The notes beneath the pieces are model-generated. The model did not search any database. It was not told the DNA's origin and was given only the letters and a program-made list of their open reading frames with translations. From positions 1 to 32,676 of the forward strand of contig JAQIWT010000132.1 in assembly GCA_034696485.1 (NCBI GenBank): DNA of 32,676 nucleotides, given 5' to 3'. The first letter of the stretch is position 1. Every line of letters begins with the position of its first letter. This document shows, in pieces, positions 20,126 to 30,284 of this stretch. The translations under genes and the position numbers were made by a program. This stretch comes from Isohypsibius dastychi (lineage: Eukaryota; Tardigrada; Eutardigrada; Parachela; Isohypsibiidae).

Positions 20126-20836
20126 TTGCTCACTGGAAAACACGTATATGGTGGCTGGTGGCAAACGAGAATATGCTCAACCCTGAAGGGTGAAGTCAGC
20201 GACTCAGCAAAGAGATTACTCTCCAGTGTGCTTCACTTTTCGAAACCGTGCCATATGCGACCCAGAAATCCAAAGCTGATTCCAGTGGCCAGATTCCCTA
20301 CCAGCCACTATCAACATTCTTACACTCGATCTCTGATGAGCTCTGTAATCTACGCTGAATCAGTCAAGCGTCGCCAATTCAAAACATCGAACGAACGTTT
20401 TCGTCCACTCGCTGGACTTTTTGTTCTTGAAAGTCAGGTTCGGTCACGCTCAAGAATTGAGGAAGGTAAACAAGAGAATGAAGCAAATCACGGTGCTATG
20501 TCAGAGGGGATAGAGGGGAAAAGTCTATTACGGGCAGAGGCAGTGGTCAGTTGTGATTAGCCGTGTAAAAGGCCGGAAGATATCTTGCTGTGTGATAAGG
20601 CAGAGGTGGTCAGTGACTCAGAGACTGAATCCGGCAAAGAGTCGCCTGGAGAGAAGAGCGAGAGAGACATCCTATTTAACTCCATCGAGTTAAACGGAAA
20701 GATGCAAAGTGAAGACGAAAAAGAAGAAATTTGGTTTCCCGCATCGAATTCACATGATCGGCTCTGGCAACCAGTCGGAAACAACGGTCTGGACTATATA
20801 GCTGATATGGATATAAACCCAAATCTCACAGAAGAC
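20126..20836 (+). pseudogene. Gypsy element 2: spacer between protease and RT
   Basis: This is in the same reading frame as the RT that follows, interrupted by a TAG at 20558-20560 and a TAA at 20837-20839. It contains an acidic stretch (SDSETESGKESPGEKSERD) and ends in DINPNLTED, the type of lead-in seen just before the RT N-terminus of Ty3/gypsy polyproteins. No catalytic domain. Confidence 0.55.
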
Positions 20837-20842
20837 TAAAAA

Positions 20843-21760
20843 ATGCAGTTGATTGCAGTTTGTCGAAAACATCGTGGTGCATCTCCAACGCTTACCGACA
20901 AGCTGGGTTGTTGTCGAATTGACAAACATAGGATCGATAGCGGTACAGCACGACCGATACGGCAGCAACTGAGAAGATTTAGTCCAGCTCAAGCGGAAGA
21001 AATAAACGACCAAGTTTCTGAAATGCTAGCAATTGGTGTTATATCACCTCGCAACAGTGAGTGGGCTAGTAACTGTGTGGTTGTTCCAAAAAAAGATGGC
21101 GGACATCGAACTGCTGTCGACTACCGAGATTTAAATAAAGTGACGAAAAAGTGTAGCTATCACACTGTGAACGCCCAGGTTCTGTTGGATTTTTTTCAAG
21201 GAAAGAAGTACTTCACCGTTCTTAATTTGTTCGATGGATATTTCAATATAGAGCTTGAAGGAGGTGATAACGATAAAACTACATTTCTCGTTCCAGGTCA
21301 TCCTGGTGGTTTTTATCGATTCGAACGAATGAGTCTCGGTTTGTGCAACGCACCGGCAACGTTTTATCGTGTGATTGACAAGGTTTTCGATTACATAAAA
21401 TACAAGTTTGTTCTCATCTACATCGACGATTTCATCATATTTTTCGAAACATTTGAAGAACATCTCCTTTGTTTGTCTGGAGTTTTACGACAAATCCAAC
21501 AGTCAGGCCTGGAAGTCAAGACGGAGAAGTGCACATTTGCACAAGCTAAAGTTGACTTTTTGGGTCTTCGGGTGTCAGCTGCCGGTATTGCCACCAATCC
21601 CCGTAAAGAGTTGGCAGTAACACAGTCTCCCAGGCCAAATTCTGTGAAAGATGTTCGGTCGTTCCCAGGACTTGCTTCCTGTTACAAGCGTTACATTTAT
21701 AATTTCGCGAAAATCGCTGATTCGATCACGTCGTTGACGAAACAAGGTGTGCCTTTTGCT
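20843..21760 (+). pseudogene. Gypsy element 2: reverse transcriptase domain
   Basis: RT blocks in order: ISPRNSEWASNCVVVPKKDG, HRTAVDYRDLN, YFTVLNLFDGYFNIEL (motif A), MSLGLCNAPATF, FVLIYIDDFIIF (motif C, YxDD present) and FLGLRVSAAGI. The domain copies element RNA into DNA. Motif A has Asn where the family has the catalytic Asp (AAT codon at 21224-21226), so the enzyme would be inactive even without the stops. The frame ends at TGA 21761-21763 at a position where the family usually has Trp, and continues in the same frame as RNase H. Confidence 0.93.
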
Positions 21761-21763
21761 TGA

Positions 21764-22447
21764 GGTATGGCACAAGTAGAAGCTTTCAAAAGTTTAAAAT
21801 CTTCACTGACTACAGCGCCTATTATGGCAAATTTCGATCCCACGAAACCGGTAGAGATTGTAACCGATGCTAATTCTTGTGGTCTTGCGGCTGTTTGCGT
21901 TCAAAACGATGACGATCGAGAAATGGTGATTGCGTACGCATCCAAGTCACTGAATAAAGCACAAAGTAATTACGGTGCAACCCAGTTGGAGCTTTTTGCG
22001 GTAGTTTTTGGAATTGAGAAGTTTCACTATTACGTTTCAATCAATATGCCGTTCACTATAGTGACGGATCACTCCGCAATTGGGACTTTATTGAAAACGA
22101 GAGATCAAGCTGGCAGATTGGCACGCTGGATACTCCGTATAACACCATATCAGTTCAAGGTGGTATATCGGCCTGGCAAATTGAACGTTGTTGCGGATGC
22201 GTTTTCGAGATATCTCGCAGATTCCATTGAACTGCGAGAGGAAGCTCACATTCTACCATTGTACTTCGTCAGTGAACTTGACATGCCGGTGTTACAGAGG
22301 CAAGATGGTTCTTGCAAACCGATTATTAAAGCTCTTAAAAATACCAAATTTGAGCAGACCCGGCGAGAAAAGTCGATTTTTTACCTTTTGAAAAATGACG
22401 TCCTTTATCGGAAAGTTTTTCGTGATGGCAAAGTTGTACTCCTATTA
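21764..22447 (+). pseudogene. Gypsy element 2: RNase H domain
   Basis: In frame with the preceding RT. Contains EIVTDANSCGLAAVCVQ, VIAYASKSLN, TQLELFAVVFGIEKFHYYV, FTIVTDHSAI and GKLNVVADAFSR, the usual blocks of Ty3/gypsy RNase H, which degrades the RNA strand after first-strand synthesis. The frame is broken at its C-terminal side by the MITE at 22448-22602, which brings in an early TAG (22451-22453). Confidence 0.92.
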
Positions 22448-22602
22448 CTCTAGTCTCACGATAAATTGCCCAAGAGTAAAATAAAATCAGTGAGTGAAGC
22501 CCGGTCTAGTGAGAGAGACTGAGAAAGTGACAGGCGTGCACTGGGTCGGGCTTCACTCACTGATTTTATTTTACCCTTGGCCAATTTATCGTGAGACCAG
22601 AG
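22448..22602. mobile_element. 155-bp TA-flanked MITE nested in gypsy pol
   Basis: Inverted arms of about 57 bp with ~3 mismatches, starting CTCT(A/G)GTCTCACG and containing GTAAAATAAAATCAGTGAG. The target is TA at 22446-22447, duplicated at 22603-22604. Insert plus duplication is 157 bp, which equals the frame offset between the RNase H and integrase parts, so the host frame was open at the insertion point. TA duplication points to Tc1/mariner-type mobilisation. Non-coding. Confidence 0.92.
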
Positions 22603-22604
22603 TA

Positions 22605-23303
22605 GTCATTCCGAAAAGTTTGATTGAAGAGGTTCTTGAAGAAGCTTATGATTCACCGTTGAGCGGTCATCAAGGGGTTTCAAGAACTCATGCTAGAATT
22701 CATGACAAGTACTACTTCCCTGCTTCAGTTTAGAAACATTGCCGTTATGTGGCCAGTTGTGAATCGTGTCAGCACAAAAAACAACCGGCTAAGAAACCAG
22801 GTGGATACCTACAACCACTGCCGGTCAAAAATCCATTTGTACGTTCGCATTTTGACTGTGTTGGCCCGTTTTTGAAAACACAGTTGCAAAACACCATGAT
22901 TCTTGTTGGAATCTGCCCAATGACGGAATTTGTGCTTGTCAAAGCGGTCCCTGCTGCGACAGCTGCCGCGTCAGCTCAGTATCTCATTAACAACGTTGTT
23001 TTGACCCACGGATGTTTTGAAGAGTTACTGTTCGATCGAGGTTCCCATTTTGCTGGTGAAGTATTGCAGCAGACTTTGAAACAGTTGCAAATAAAACATC
23101 TTCTGACGTCAGGGTACCATGCGCAAACTGATGGAAATGCAGAACGAGCTATCAAAACACTACTAAATATGTGGTCTGACTACGTATCCGAACATCAGGA
23201 ATACTGGGATGTCTTACCCCTCTCAATTTTAACTGCAAATTTCGGCTATTGTCGAACAAGATTACAATTCAGCAGAGTCTCCGATGATGATCAACATGAA
23301 TGA
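22605..23303 (+). pseudogene. Gypsy element 2: integrase
   Basis: Begins with VIPKSLIEEVLEEAYDSPLS, the N-terminal zinc region; the first His of HHCC is Tyr here (AYDSPLSGH), while the C-x2-C (SCESCQHKK) is intact. A TAG at 22731-22733 interrupts it. The catalytic core follows in the same frame: HFDCVGPF, LLFDRGSHFAG and HAQTDGNAERAIKT supply the D, D and E that cut and join DNA. Similarity fades after DVLPLSILTANF; the rest to the stop at 23301 looks decayed. No chromodomain or 3' LTR identified downstream. Confidence 0.92.
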
Positions 23304-24159
23304 GTCTCGTTGTTTTTAACATATTTGGTCTAGAATCGTGACGTTTGTGATACACCACATTCAATTCACAATATCACGCCTTCGAAAAGAGAAGACAGGA
23401 AAGCTTTCGCGGAATTCAAGAAAGAAATTACTGTACACAAGAAAGAAACCCCTCTCTATGTGCAGACATGAATCACATTCGTATCACAGTATCCGTTCAT
23501 GTATATCCCAGAGAAGCGGAGACGATTCATTACAAGAGGACTGCGTTAAGAACAATAACATCAACGATCAGGAGCCGTTTCACTACTGACATACGGCCAG
23601 GTATACAGTTAAAGGTCAACGCAATATTCGACCGTCACTGTGCTTACAATGAACATTTGCTCACTCAACAATTCGTACCGTAATTATTGAATGAGAACCA
23701 AGATTTTTTTCTTTCAAAGCAACTTTTTAAAACGTCACGTGACAAAAAAGTGCGGTTTTCGAAGAGTAGACCCTTATGACGGGCGTGTGAGCTTCTTACA
23801 GGGGGGAAAGGAAAAAGGGGGGGGGGGCATTTTTTTTGGTAATTACAGTATCCGTTTGGGTTCAGTGACTAACATGTGCAAATCTCCGGGACATCCCGAA
23901 CCACATCACAATATGCCCAGCAATTATTCAATTCTTCTTCGTGCATTTACCATTCATCCACGCACCGCGTCAACTACATTTATGATCCGGTGTTTACACA
24001 GCAAGGAATATGACTCCCTGATACTATTCCCGATCACCCATGGCCAATAGACAGCTAGAGATAGCATATGCACCGGTCAGTTGATTAACGAGTGTACATG
24101 GCGTTTAAATGGCTTATCTCGGATGGTTGCAGAATGTAGCGCAAAAAATGTTCCCAAAC
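23304..24159. other. 3' end of gypsy element 2 and unassigned sequence
   Basis: No integrase C-terminal domain, polypurine tract or LTR could be identified with confidence. It contains the G-tract at 23817-23827. The last ~60 bases before the hAT element are open in one frame (see the hAT target-site finding). Confidence 0.4.
23817..23827 (+). repeat. Poly-G tract, 11 G
   Basis: The run follows GGAAAGGAAAAA and is followed by CATTTTTTTT. It is purine-rich on its left, so a polypurine-tract origin cannot be excluded, but no LTR follows. Confidence 0.85.
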
Positions 24160-24199
24160 TAAAGATGTCCAAACTGTAGTCGGAACTGCGAAACTCGAC

Positions 24200-24310
24200 T
24201 ACGAATCAACCAAATTCGGGAGTTCAGTTTTTGCAACCAACTGATTTTGGCAGTTCAGTTTTATCGACTAACTCATATCCGCAGTTCAGTTCAGTTTCAG
24301 AATCAAACTG
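24200..24310. repeat. hAT subterminal repeats, left end
   Basis: Repeated AGTTCAGTTT and CGACTAACT-type motifs occur through this stretch (GGGAGTTCAGTTTTTGC, GGCAGTTCAGTTTTATCG, CGCAGTTCAGTTCAG). Such arrays in hAT elements are bound by transposase. Matching motifs occur at the other end (26925-27005). Confidence 0.7.
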
Positions 24311-24409
24311 CAGTTCGCAAATAGAACATGAATCAACAGATCTGTAGGCTCAGGAAGAATACATCATACAATCCACCGCAATATGAAACCAGTTTAGAAA
24401 GCATTGAAA

Positions 24410-26655
24410 CTACGCACTCGGAACGGGAAGACCACTACTTTGCTTTAGTTCAGCCAGGATTTCCGCATTTTCATACCAGGATTTCAAACACATTGAAGCT
24501 TGCGCGGAATCTTCCTGCATGCGGTTCCTCTTTTTTGAAATGAGCTGTCCAGCTTTGGAGAATTCTCGTTCGGAGTAAGTAGACGTTGCTTGGATGGCCA
24601 AGTAATCTCGTGCGAGTGCGGCAAGCGAAGGATATGTCATCTCGTGCGATTTCCAGTATCCTAGAATGTCAGTGTCAGCTCCTTCGGGCGCTGAAGTCAA
24701 GAAGTTCTCGATCTCTCCGGTTGAAGCCACGAGCTGATTCGTCAACTTCTGGCGTTTCTGGTTGAGCCGGATTCGATAGTTGTCGGAATCAATGGACTGA
24801 GAGTTTACTGGACTTGGGCTTTTCGAAGAGTAATATTTTCCGATGACTTCTTTCAGACATTCAACAGCTTGGGAACGCTCCTCAGCCGACAACAGCATTC
24901 CTTTCAGAGACGGGTCGAGCAAAGATGCAAGTGAATGGTGATGCGCTTTCTTCCAGCTTTCCTTAATTATACCATCGAACTTTTTCTTAATCGGCTTCGC
25001 AGACTCTTTCGGAAAAACGCTCTGCAAGAGCAAGAAAATAAAGCTTGGGGAAATGTTACGATAAATTCCTCAAAAAAATCAAACGCTATAAATTACAAAA
25101 ACTACTTACTTTGTATTTTGCAGTTTAAAAAAGTCAGCTACGGTCATAGAATTAAACAAACCTTTTCCTCGTCTTCCGTCGCGACAGAAAAATGCTCGTT
25201 CACTTCTTGAATCACATCAGTCACCAGATGAAATGATGGGGAATCGGAAACGCAGAACGCTTGGGACGACAAATGAAGCGGTTTCATGAGTGCGACCAAA
25301 TATTCGAGGCTTTGCCAGTCTTCGTCGTCCAGAGTTTTGTCCTTCAAACCATAATCTTTCGGCAGCGACATAAAGTTTTCCACATGAATACGGCGATCGA
25401 TCGCTCCTTCCAACATAGCGAGCAAATTGAACCAGCGCGTTGGGACATCTCGTGGAAGCTTAATTTCTCCGTCATCAACCATCAACAAAAACTCGCGAAT
25501 ACGGTGTCCCTGATGTTATTTACTGCCTCGTTGCGGAGATGAGTCCCAGCTTTGACGGTGTTGTCAATAATATGACCAAAGCAACGGAGCCGGAATTCCG
25601 GTTTTAAAATGAAAAAATCGTGAGTTTGTTTTGAAAACAAGTTGAAGTTGAATATTAATGAAATTGGGATTGAGACAAATTAACACCGGAAACTCACGAT
25701 AATTAATTTTCAGTCGTTTCCGCTCAGAATCATTCCGAGCCAACAAAAAATCAAAGCAAGTGTCGTTATTGGCTGCTCCGTCCATGGTGTGCGCCATTAT
25801 CTTTTGTGCAATCTCGAATTCTTTCAGAACAACGAAAATCATCTTGGCTAGATAAACACCCGTATGGCTTTCTCGCAACTGGATAAAATCAAGAACAGCA
25901 TTGCACATTGCCCATTCCTTTGAAATCCAGTGTGCAGTCAGGACCAAATAACTGTCGTCGTTCGAACATGACCAACCATCATATGTCAGAGAGATTCTGC
26001 TCTCAAGTTTGCCAAACACCTGAAAATGATTATTGATTTGTTATTCTGAACATTCAGTAAGAAATTTCATCAACTGTATTATAAATCGGCCTAAATTCAA
26101 CAGGGAAAAAACGATCTTTTTTAGCAAAGATACCTTTATTAATGCCGTCTTGTACAACAAATAGTCAGACAAGACATCTTTCTTCAAAGTCTTCCGTTCG
26201 GGCAAATCATATTCCGGATTCAGTGCAGCGGAATATGCTCTCATCTCATCTGAATTCACGATGCTGAATCCCAATGACTTCTGGATTATCAGCTGGCGAA
26301 CAAGAAGATGAATTGCTTTTTTGTCGTCGACGCATAACTTGCTTGGATTCTTTGGTTTGAACGCTGGGATCAGATCTGGCTTATTACTTGGCTTGAAGAT
26401 TTGGTTTTTTCCGAATCTATGCGCAGTAATCAAATGGTTCTTGAGGGAAGAGAGTGCTGTTTTCGCTGAAAGTTTCTTTCCGCATTGTTTACAAGGTCGA
26501 TATTTCCCGTCTTTCGTAATTGATGGAAAATATTCCCAGGCAGGATCTTTGGGTTTCTTCTTTCCCGTGGACGAGTTCAAAGATTCACCATCATCCTCGT
26601 CATCAACAACAATCACAGCAGTAGGGCCATCAGCGGATTCAACGTTGTCGGACAT
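24410..26655 (-). pseudogene. hAT-family transposase (BED finger, RNase H-like core, dimerisation domain)
   Basis: Exons: 26655-26134, 26019-25698, about 25597-25162, 25021-24410. Start is the ATG at 26655. Exon 1 carries a BED-type zinc finger (CKQCGKKL, LKNHLITAH). Exon 2 has SLTYDGWSCSNDD and MDGAANND, blocks holding catalytic Asp residues. Exon 3 has FGHIIDNTVKAG and DVPTRWFNLLAML. Exon 4 ends with ATSTYSEREFSKAGQLI and SKKRNRM, the hAT dimerisation region. Introns 1 and 3 have good GT-AG borders and correct phase. Two defects: the acceptor of intron 2 is GG (25599-25598) rather than AG, and the frame breaks at a T5 run (plus-strand 25487-25491). Everything else is open, so the loss of function looks recent, or the two defects are sequence errors. 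Confidence 0.88.
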
Positions 26656-26781
26656 TTCGAGATACGGAAGTTTAAACAAGTGAAGAAGAAAACAAGTGAA
26701 ACAAAAACTCGAAATGGAATGGTTGGTTCAGTTTGCAGTTGGCTATGGCATCATCCGAGCAGTGGTGGTGGACTTTCGAGA

Positions 26782-26792
26782 GGGGGGGGGGG
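26782..26792 (+). repeat. Poly-G tract, 11 G, inside the hAT element
   Basis: Lies between the transposase start and the right terminus, following GGTGGTGGACTTTCGAGA. It is on the opposite strand to the transposase and could lie in its promoter or 5' leader. Confidence 0.85.
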
Positions 26793-26924
26793 TATCGTTC
26801 TCACCAGTAACCTCTCGCCGATGGCAAGTCTCGAGATTGAGACTGTTCCAGCTTCACCAAACACAGCAAAAAATATCATTTTCGCAAGAACTATAAGCTA
26901 TTTCCCGACTGAACTAAAAACCGC

Positions 26925-27005
26925 AGTCTAGTTTTTACGACTAACTATTTCCAGGAGTTCAGTTTCTCCGACTGACTATTTTGAGGAGTTTAGCGCAAAA
27001 CTTGA
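26925..27005. repeat. hAT subterminal repeats, right end
   Basis: GGAGTTCAGTTTCTCCGACTGAC and neighbouring CGACTAACTATTT / GAGGAGTTTAG units repeat the motif seen at 24200-24310. Both ends therefore carry GAGTTCAGTTT plus CGACT(A/G)AC, consistent with transposase-binding arrays. Confidence 0.65.
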
Positions 27006-27088
27006 ACTAAAAGTTCCGACTAAAAACTGTGAACCAACTGTTGGACATCTTTACCCAAAGCTGACGATGGAACTGATCTGTCACATGG

Positions 27089-27574
27089 GTGGCCACACGT
27101 TTGCAAAAAGAAACGTTTTTCCTTAATTGCGGAAGTCAAAACTGGCTAGCATTTCATGTCCCCAGCTGCCGTTTGTTTGTTCTCGAAAACTGCGCAGAAC
27201 TGAGTGAAGAAACAATCGCCATGACATTTGACACCACCGCCGACATAGGAATAGCAGATCTGGCAATGACCTGCGCGCGTTTATCATTGGTACACAAGAA
27301 TTATACATTGTTCGACTCTACCATTGCGGTTGTGATCCGGCAGAGTGGAACCGAAATGAGCCCGCGATCTCTTGGGTTATTTTTAGAAATGCCACGAAGG
27401 GTGCTTGGCTTCTCATTCTGGCCAACGTTGGACTTCACCTTAGTTCCCTGCTACTCGAAGTCTTTCTCAAATTTCAAAATGGCCGAATCAGCCGTGTCAG
27501 TTTGTGGAACAGAACATATGCGTTATTTTCAAGTGTGCTGTGAAAAATTGAGCCTGAACACTCTGGCTAGATAA
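27089..27574 (+). other. Coding-like open frame beside the hAT element, unrecognised
   Basis: A 161-codon open frame (FLNCGSQNWLAFHVPSC, LENCAELSEETIAM) begins within 40 bases of the hAT right end. Another frame has LLILANVGLHLSSLLLEVF, a possible membrane segment. No family recognised; could be host exon sequence split by the transposon. Confidence 0.25.
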
Positions 27575-27618
27575 ACACTGACAAAGATGCTGTGTATTGA
27601 CAGATAACTATGTTTGGG

Positions 27619-28650
27619 CAAATTGAATAAGAGAACTATTGGTGCCACTGGACGTAGCATTCTCTCTACTCCCTTTAGCCAAATGTGTTCTCACACTTGC
27701 ATAAAATTAATTGGGCCTTTTGTCAGAGAAAGCTTTGAGGTAGCCGTCAGCAACAGGACTGACTCTGTTCAGCCAAATTGAATAAGAAAACTATTGGATA
27801 TTGGTGCCACTTGCTCACTCGCCTAAAATCAAATCGGTCCATCTTCTTTAACGTAAGATGTTCTCCTTTCCTGTCTGCCTCTCTCTTGAAGCCCATTGTG
27901 CGCAAAATGCCAAGATGTTCTCCCATTTGGACACTGGGCAGACAGCATCCGAAACCAAAACAGTGCTCCGCTACAGAAACGAGATGAGCTCAGTCCAAGT
28001 TTACTCAGTTGCACCAATTCTCTGAGTTTTACAGTATTTCCAGAATTATTTACGAGTTGAAATGGGGGACGAACCATTGCTCAGGAAAGTCAAATTCTTT
28101 CATCCTTGTTTTGTTCTGAACGGCAAAAATCAGTTTGGTGATTTCGATCTAGCTGAGAGAGAATTAACTTCTTCAATAATCCCAAGGGATGTACAATAAT
28201 GTGAAAGGATAATTAAATTTCCTGGTTGGCAAGAAATTTTTCATTCTTAAAAAGCGCAAAAAAGGCGCGAAAATGCAGTTGGCTTAGAAGTTTTAGTTTG
28301 AATATTATATTGTAATAATTTGCATTCTAGTTGTTCGACTGTGTTGATTCCTCTATTTTTTCAGTCCATTAGATGAATCATACAGCTGGATTTTTTAATC
28401 ATGGAACATTTGAACCTGGTTTATAACGTCTTTATATTGGTTTTTTATTTGATAGTACAGAATTCAATTATTCAGTTTGTCTTCGCTCAAATTGGCTGAA
28501 CAGATTCAGTTCTGTACTGATCGGCTTCTTCAAAGCTCCCTCTGACAAAAGGGCCCAATTAATTTTATGGAAGTGTGAGAACACGTTTGGCTAAAGGGAG
28601 TAGAGAGAATGCTACCTCCAGTGGCACCAATAGTTCTCTTATTCAATTTG
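27619..28650. mobile_element. Inverted-repeat element with ~165-bp arms
   Basis: The left arm (27619-27783) and right arm (28488-28650) are inverted copies at roughly 85-90% identity, sharing CAAATTGAATAAGAGAAC at the outer end, AGCATTCTCTCTACTCCC in the middle and CTGTTCAGCCAA at the inner end. The outer motif is repeated in direct orientation at 27776-27810. The ~700-bp centre has no recognisable coding sequence. I could not define a target duplication, so the outer borders and class are uncertain (foldback or MITE-like). Confidence 0.75.
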
Positions 28651-29889
28651 GTTCAGCCAAATTGACTGAGGATGAAGACTGCAACTGAATAAACTGAGAC
28701 TGCACTCGTCTTGTCCAAGAGCATTAGATTATCAGGGCGACGGTCTCCTTGTTTGCTTTGTGCAGTGATGAAATCTTACCGTGGGAAATTGAAGGAAAAA
28801 GACAGAAAACCTGAGACTGGTGAGACTGGAACGAAACGTTCAAAAATCAACAACAATTCAGATTTTGGTATGACGCGATTTTGATTAATATATCAGTTGA
28901 AGGTCTGTATACAACGTATTTTTTTCTTTCGAGAAAGTTTACACTTTTTCAGTTTGACCATTGTAAAACCTGAAGAATGACAGTCACGTCTCTCTCGGCT
29001 CTTGCAGTCTTCATCGATGGCGAAAGTTTCGAAAACGAACTCTAAAATTGACTGTTGGCTTCAGTTTGAAATTCAGCGAAATCGACTGGCTTTAAAAAAC
29101 AGCTAATTTTATGATATACATATCTTACATTTGCTTGAAGCCAGTTTGGCCAGCGGTACTTAAACTATAATTAAAAAACCATGGTTTGACTCTCTGTGGG
29201 CTGTGTGTTTCCCACGGCAAGATTTTATCGCAAACTCACACCGCCGCTCTGATATCCAATGCTCTTGTCTTGTCCCTGTTGAGGAGCAGAACATCGAAAC
29301 CTGCTCACTGAGTGTGGCTGCGATTCCACGTCTTTCTGAAATCGATAATTCTTTAATTTTCACAAGAAGTGGTTTTAAGTTGGGGAAAAATCTTGAGAAA
29401 CTTGAAGACTATGGAAGTTGAATAACGTCGTAATGATTTTGCTGCAGTTATCTGACTCTGTTTGAACACGGATTTCCTCAACATTTGACGAAAGTTCAAA
29501 GCTGGACTAATCACGGGGTGACCAGTCACTGTTCTCCTGGTGTCAGGATCAACAAGAGTCTCAATTCTCGTAACAACACGGTTTCGCTGAACAACACAGG
29601 AGTAATTTTCCGGCTTTTGGGTGGTGGGCTGACAATGTCTGTCGTGGTTTCGCTACTCGAAGTCGTTTCAGTTATCACTGTTCCCTTGAAGAACTGAAGC
29701 GATAAACTCATATTGTTTGACCGAATGAAAAGTAGGAAAAACTGGCAGTCTATGGAAACGTTTATTCCATGTGCGCCAGAGCAGACCACAACTTACCATA
29801 CGAGTAGCGTCACACTTTCGTATCTGACTGATTCGTTTCGCCTTGTGGAATGAATGCAGCCGAGCTAAGTTCGTGAGTATGTCCGTTAC
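28651..29889. other. No recognised gene
   Basis: Short frames at 29203-29421 (plus), 29485-29697 (plus) and 29789-29526 (minus, Ser/Thr-rich TETTSSSETTT) have no domain I recognise. Nothing else supported. Confidence 0.35.
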
Positions 29890-29926
29890 CACGTGGGTGA
29901 TCGTAACCGCCACGTGGGTGACGTCA
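29890..29926. promoter_or_regulatory. Paired CACGTG E-boxes with adjacent CRE
   Basis: CACGTGGGTGA occurs at 29890-29900 and 29911-29921, a 21-bp period (two helical turns). The second copy runs into a full palindromic CRE, TGACGTCA, at 29919-29926. E-boxes of this form bind bHLH factors (Myc/Max, USF, HIF-like); CRE binds CREB/ATF bZIP proteins. It lies 20 bases before an open frame starting at 29946. Binding is inferred from motifs only. Confidence 0.5.
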
Positions 29927-29945
29927 TTTACACTCAGCCCTATCT

Positions 29946-30284
29946 ATGACCATTCTACAACGCATTTATTTTCCGCATTTCAATGAAGCTAAATGGCAGA
30001 CAATTCGTTGCCTATCATATCAACCTTTGCCAGCAGGTGGTAGTGGCTCGGTCGCCACTTTTGATCTGGTTTTTCCATTTGGCCTGTCATCCACGGCCGG
30101 GAATGAAATCGAAATCTGCATTGATTCCATCATCACTGCGGAATCGTCTAGTGGCTCACGTTTGTCGGAAATGTCGATGGTCTTACCGAAACCGATATCA
30201 CGGTGCAACGTTGAAGAGCCTGCATCCTGCTTTTTTTATTGCAAACACCCTCTCCCCCCTTACTTTAAGTTTCTACTATGCTAA
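29946..30284 (+). CDS. Unrecognised open frame downstream of the E-box/CRE cluster
   Basis: A 112-codon frame from ATG 29946 with a coding-like middle (FDLVFPFGLSSTAGNEIEIC, SMVLPKPISRCN). A second plus-strand frame overlaps at 29983-30420 and a minus frame at 30208-30020, so the coding strand is not certain. A further coding-like stretch (EYRTTYEITVDPAG, then DENTGASSRPRGNITGPG) occurs at 30509-30650. No family recognised. Confidence 0.25.
   Translation: MTILQRIYFPHFNEAKWQTIRCLSYQPLPAGGSGSVATFDLVFPFGLSSTAGNEIEICIDSIITAESSSGSRLSEMSMVLPKPISRCNVEEPASCFFYCKHPLPPYFKFLLC

Larger units (their letters stand above)
24160..27053 (-). mobile_element. Nearly complete hAT transposon (2.9 kb)
   Basis: The terminal inverted repeats read TAAAGATGTCCAA at both ends, fitting the TARNG start of many hAT elements. 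The flanks CCCAAAC (left) and CCCAAAGC (right) look like an 8-bp duplication with one base lost. Between the ends lie subterminal repeats and a four-exon transposase on the minus strand with a BED zinc finger and a hAT C-terminal dimerisation domain. The element appears intact in structure but its gene has two defects (see the transposase entry). Confidence 0.9.

Noticed and set aside
20126-23303. Intact endogenous retrovirus
   Set aside because: Four stops, a substituted RT catalytic residue, a nested MITE, and no envelope or LTR visible.
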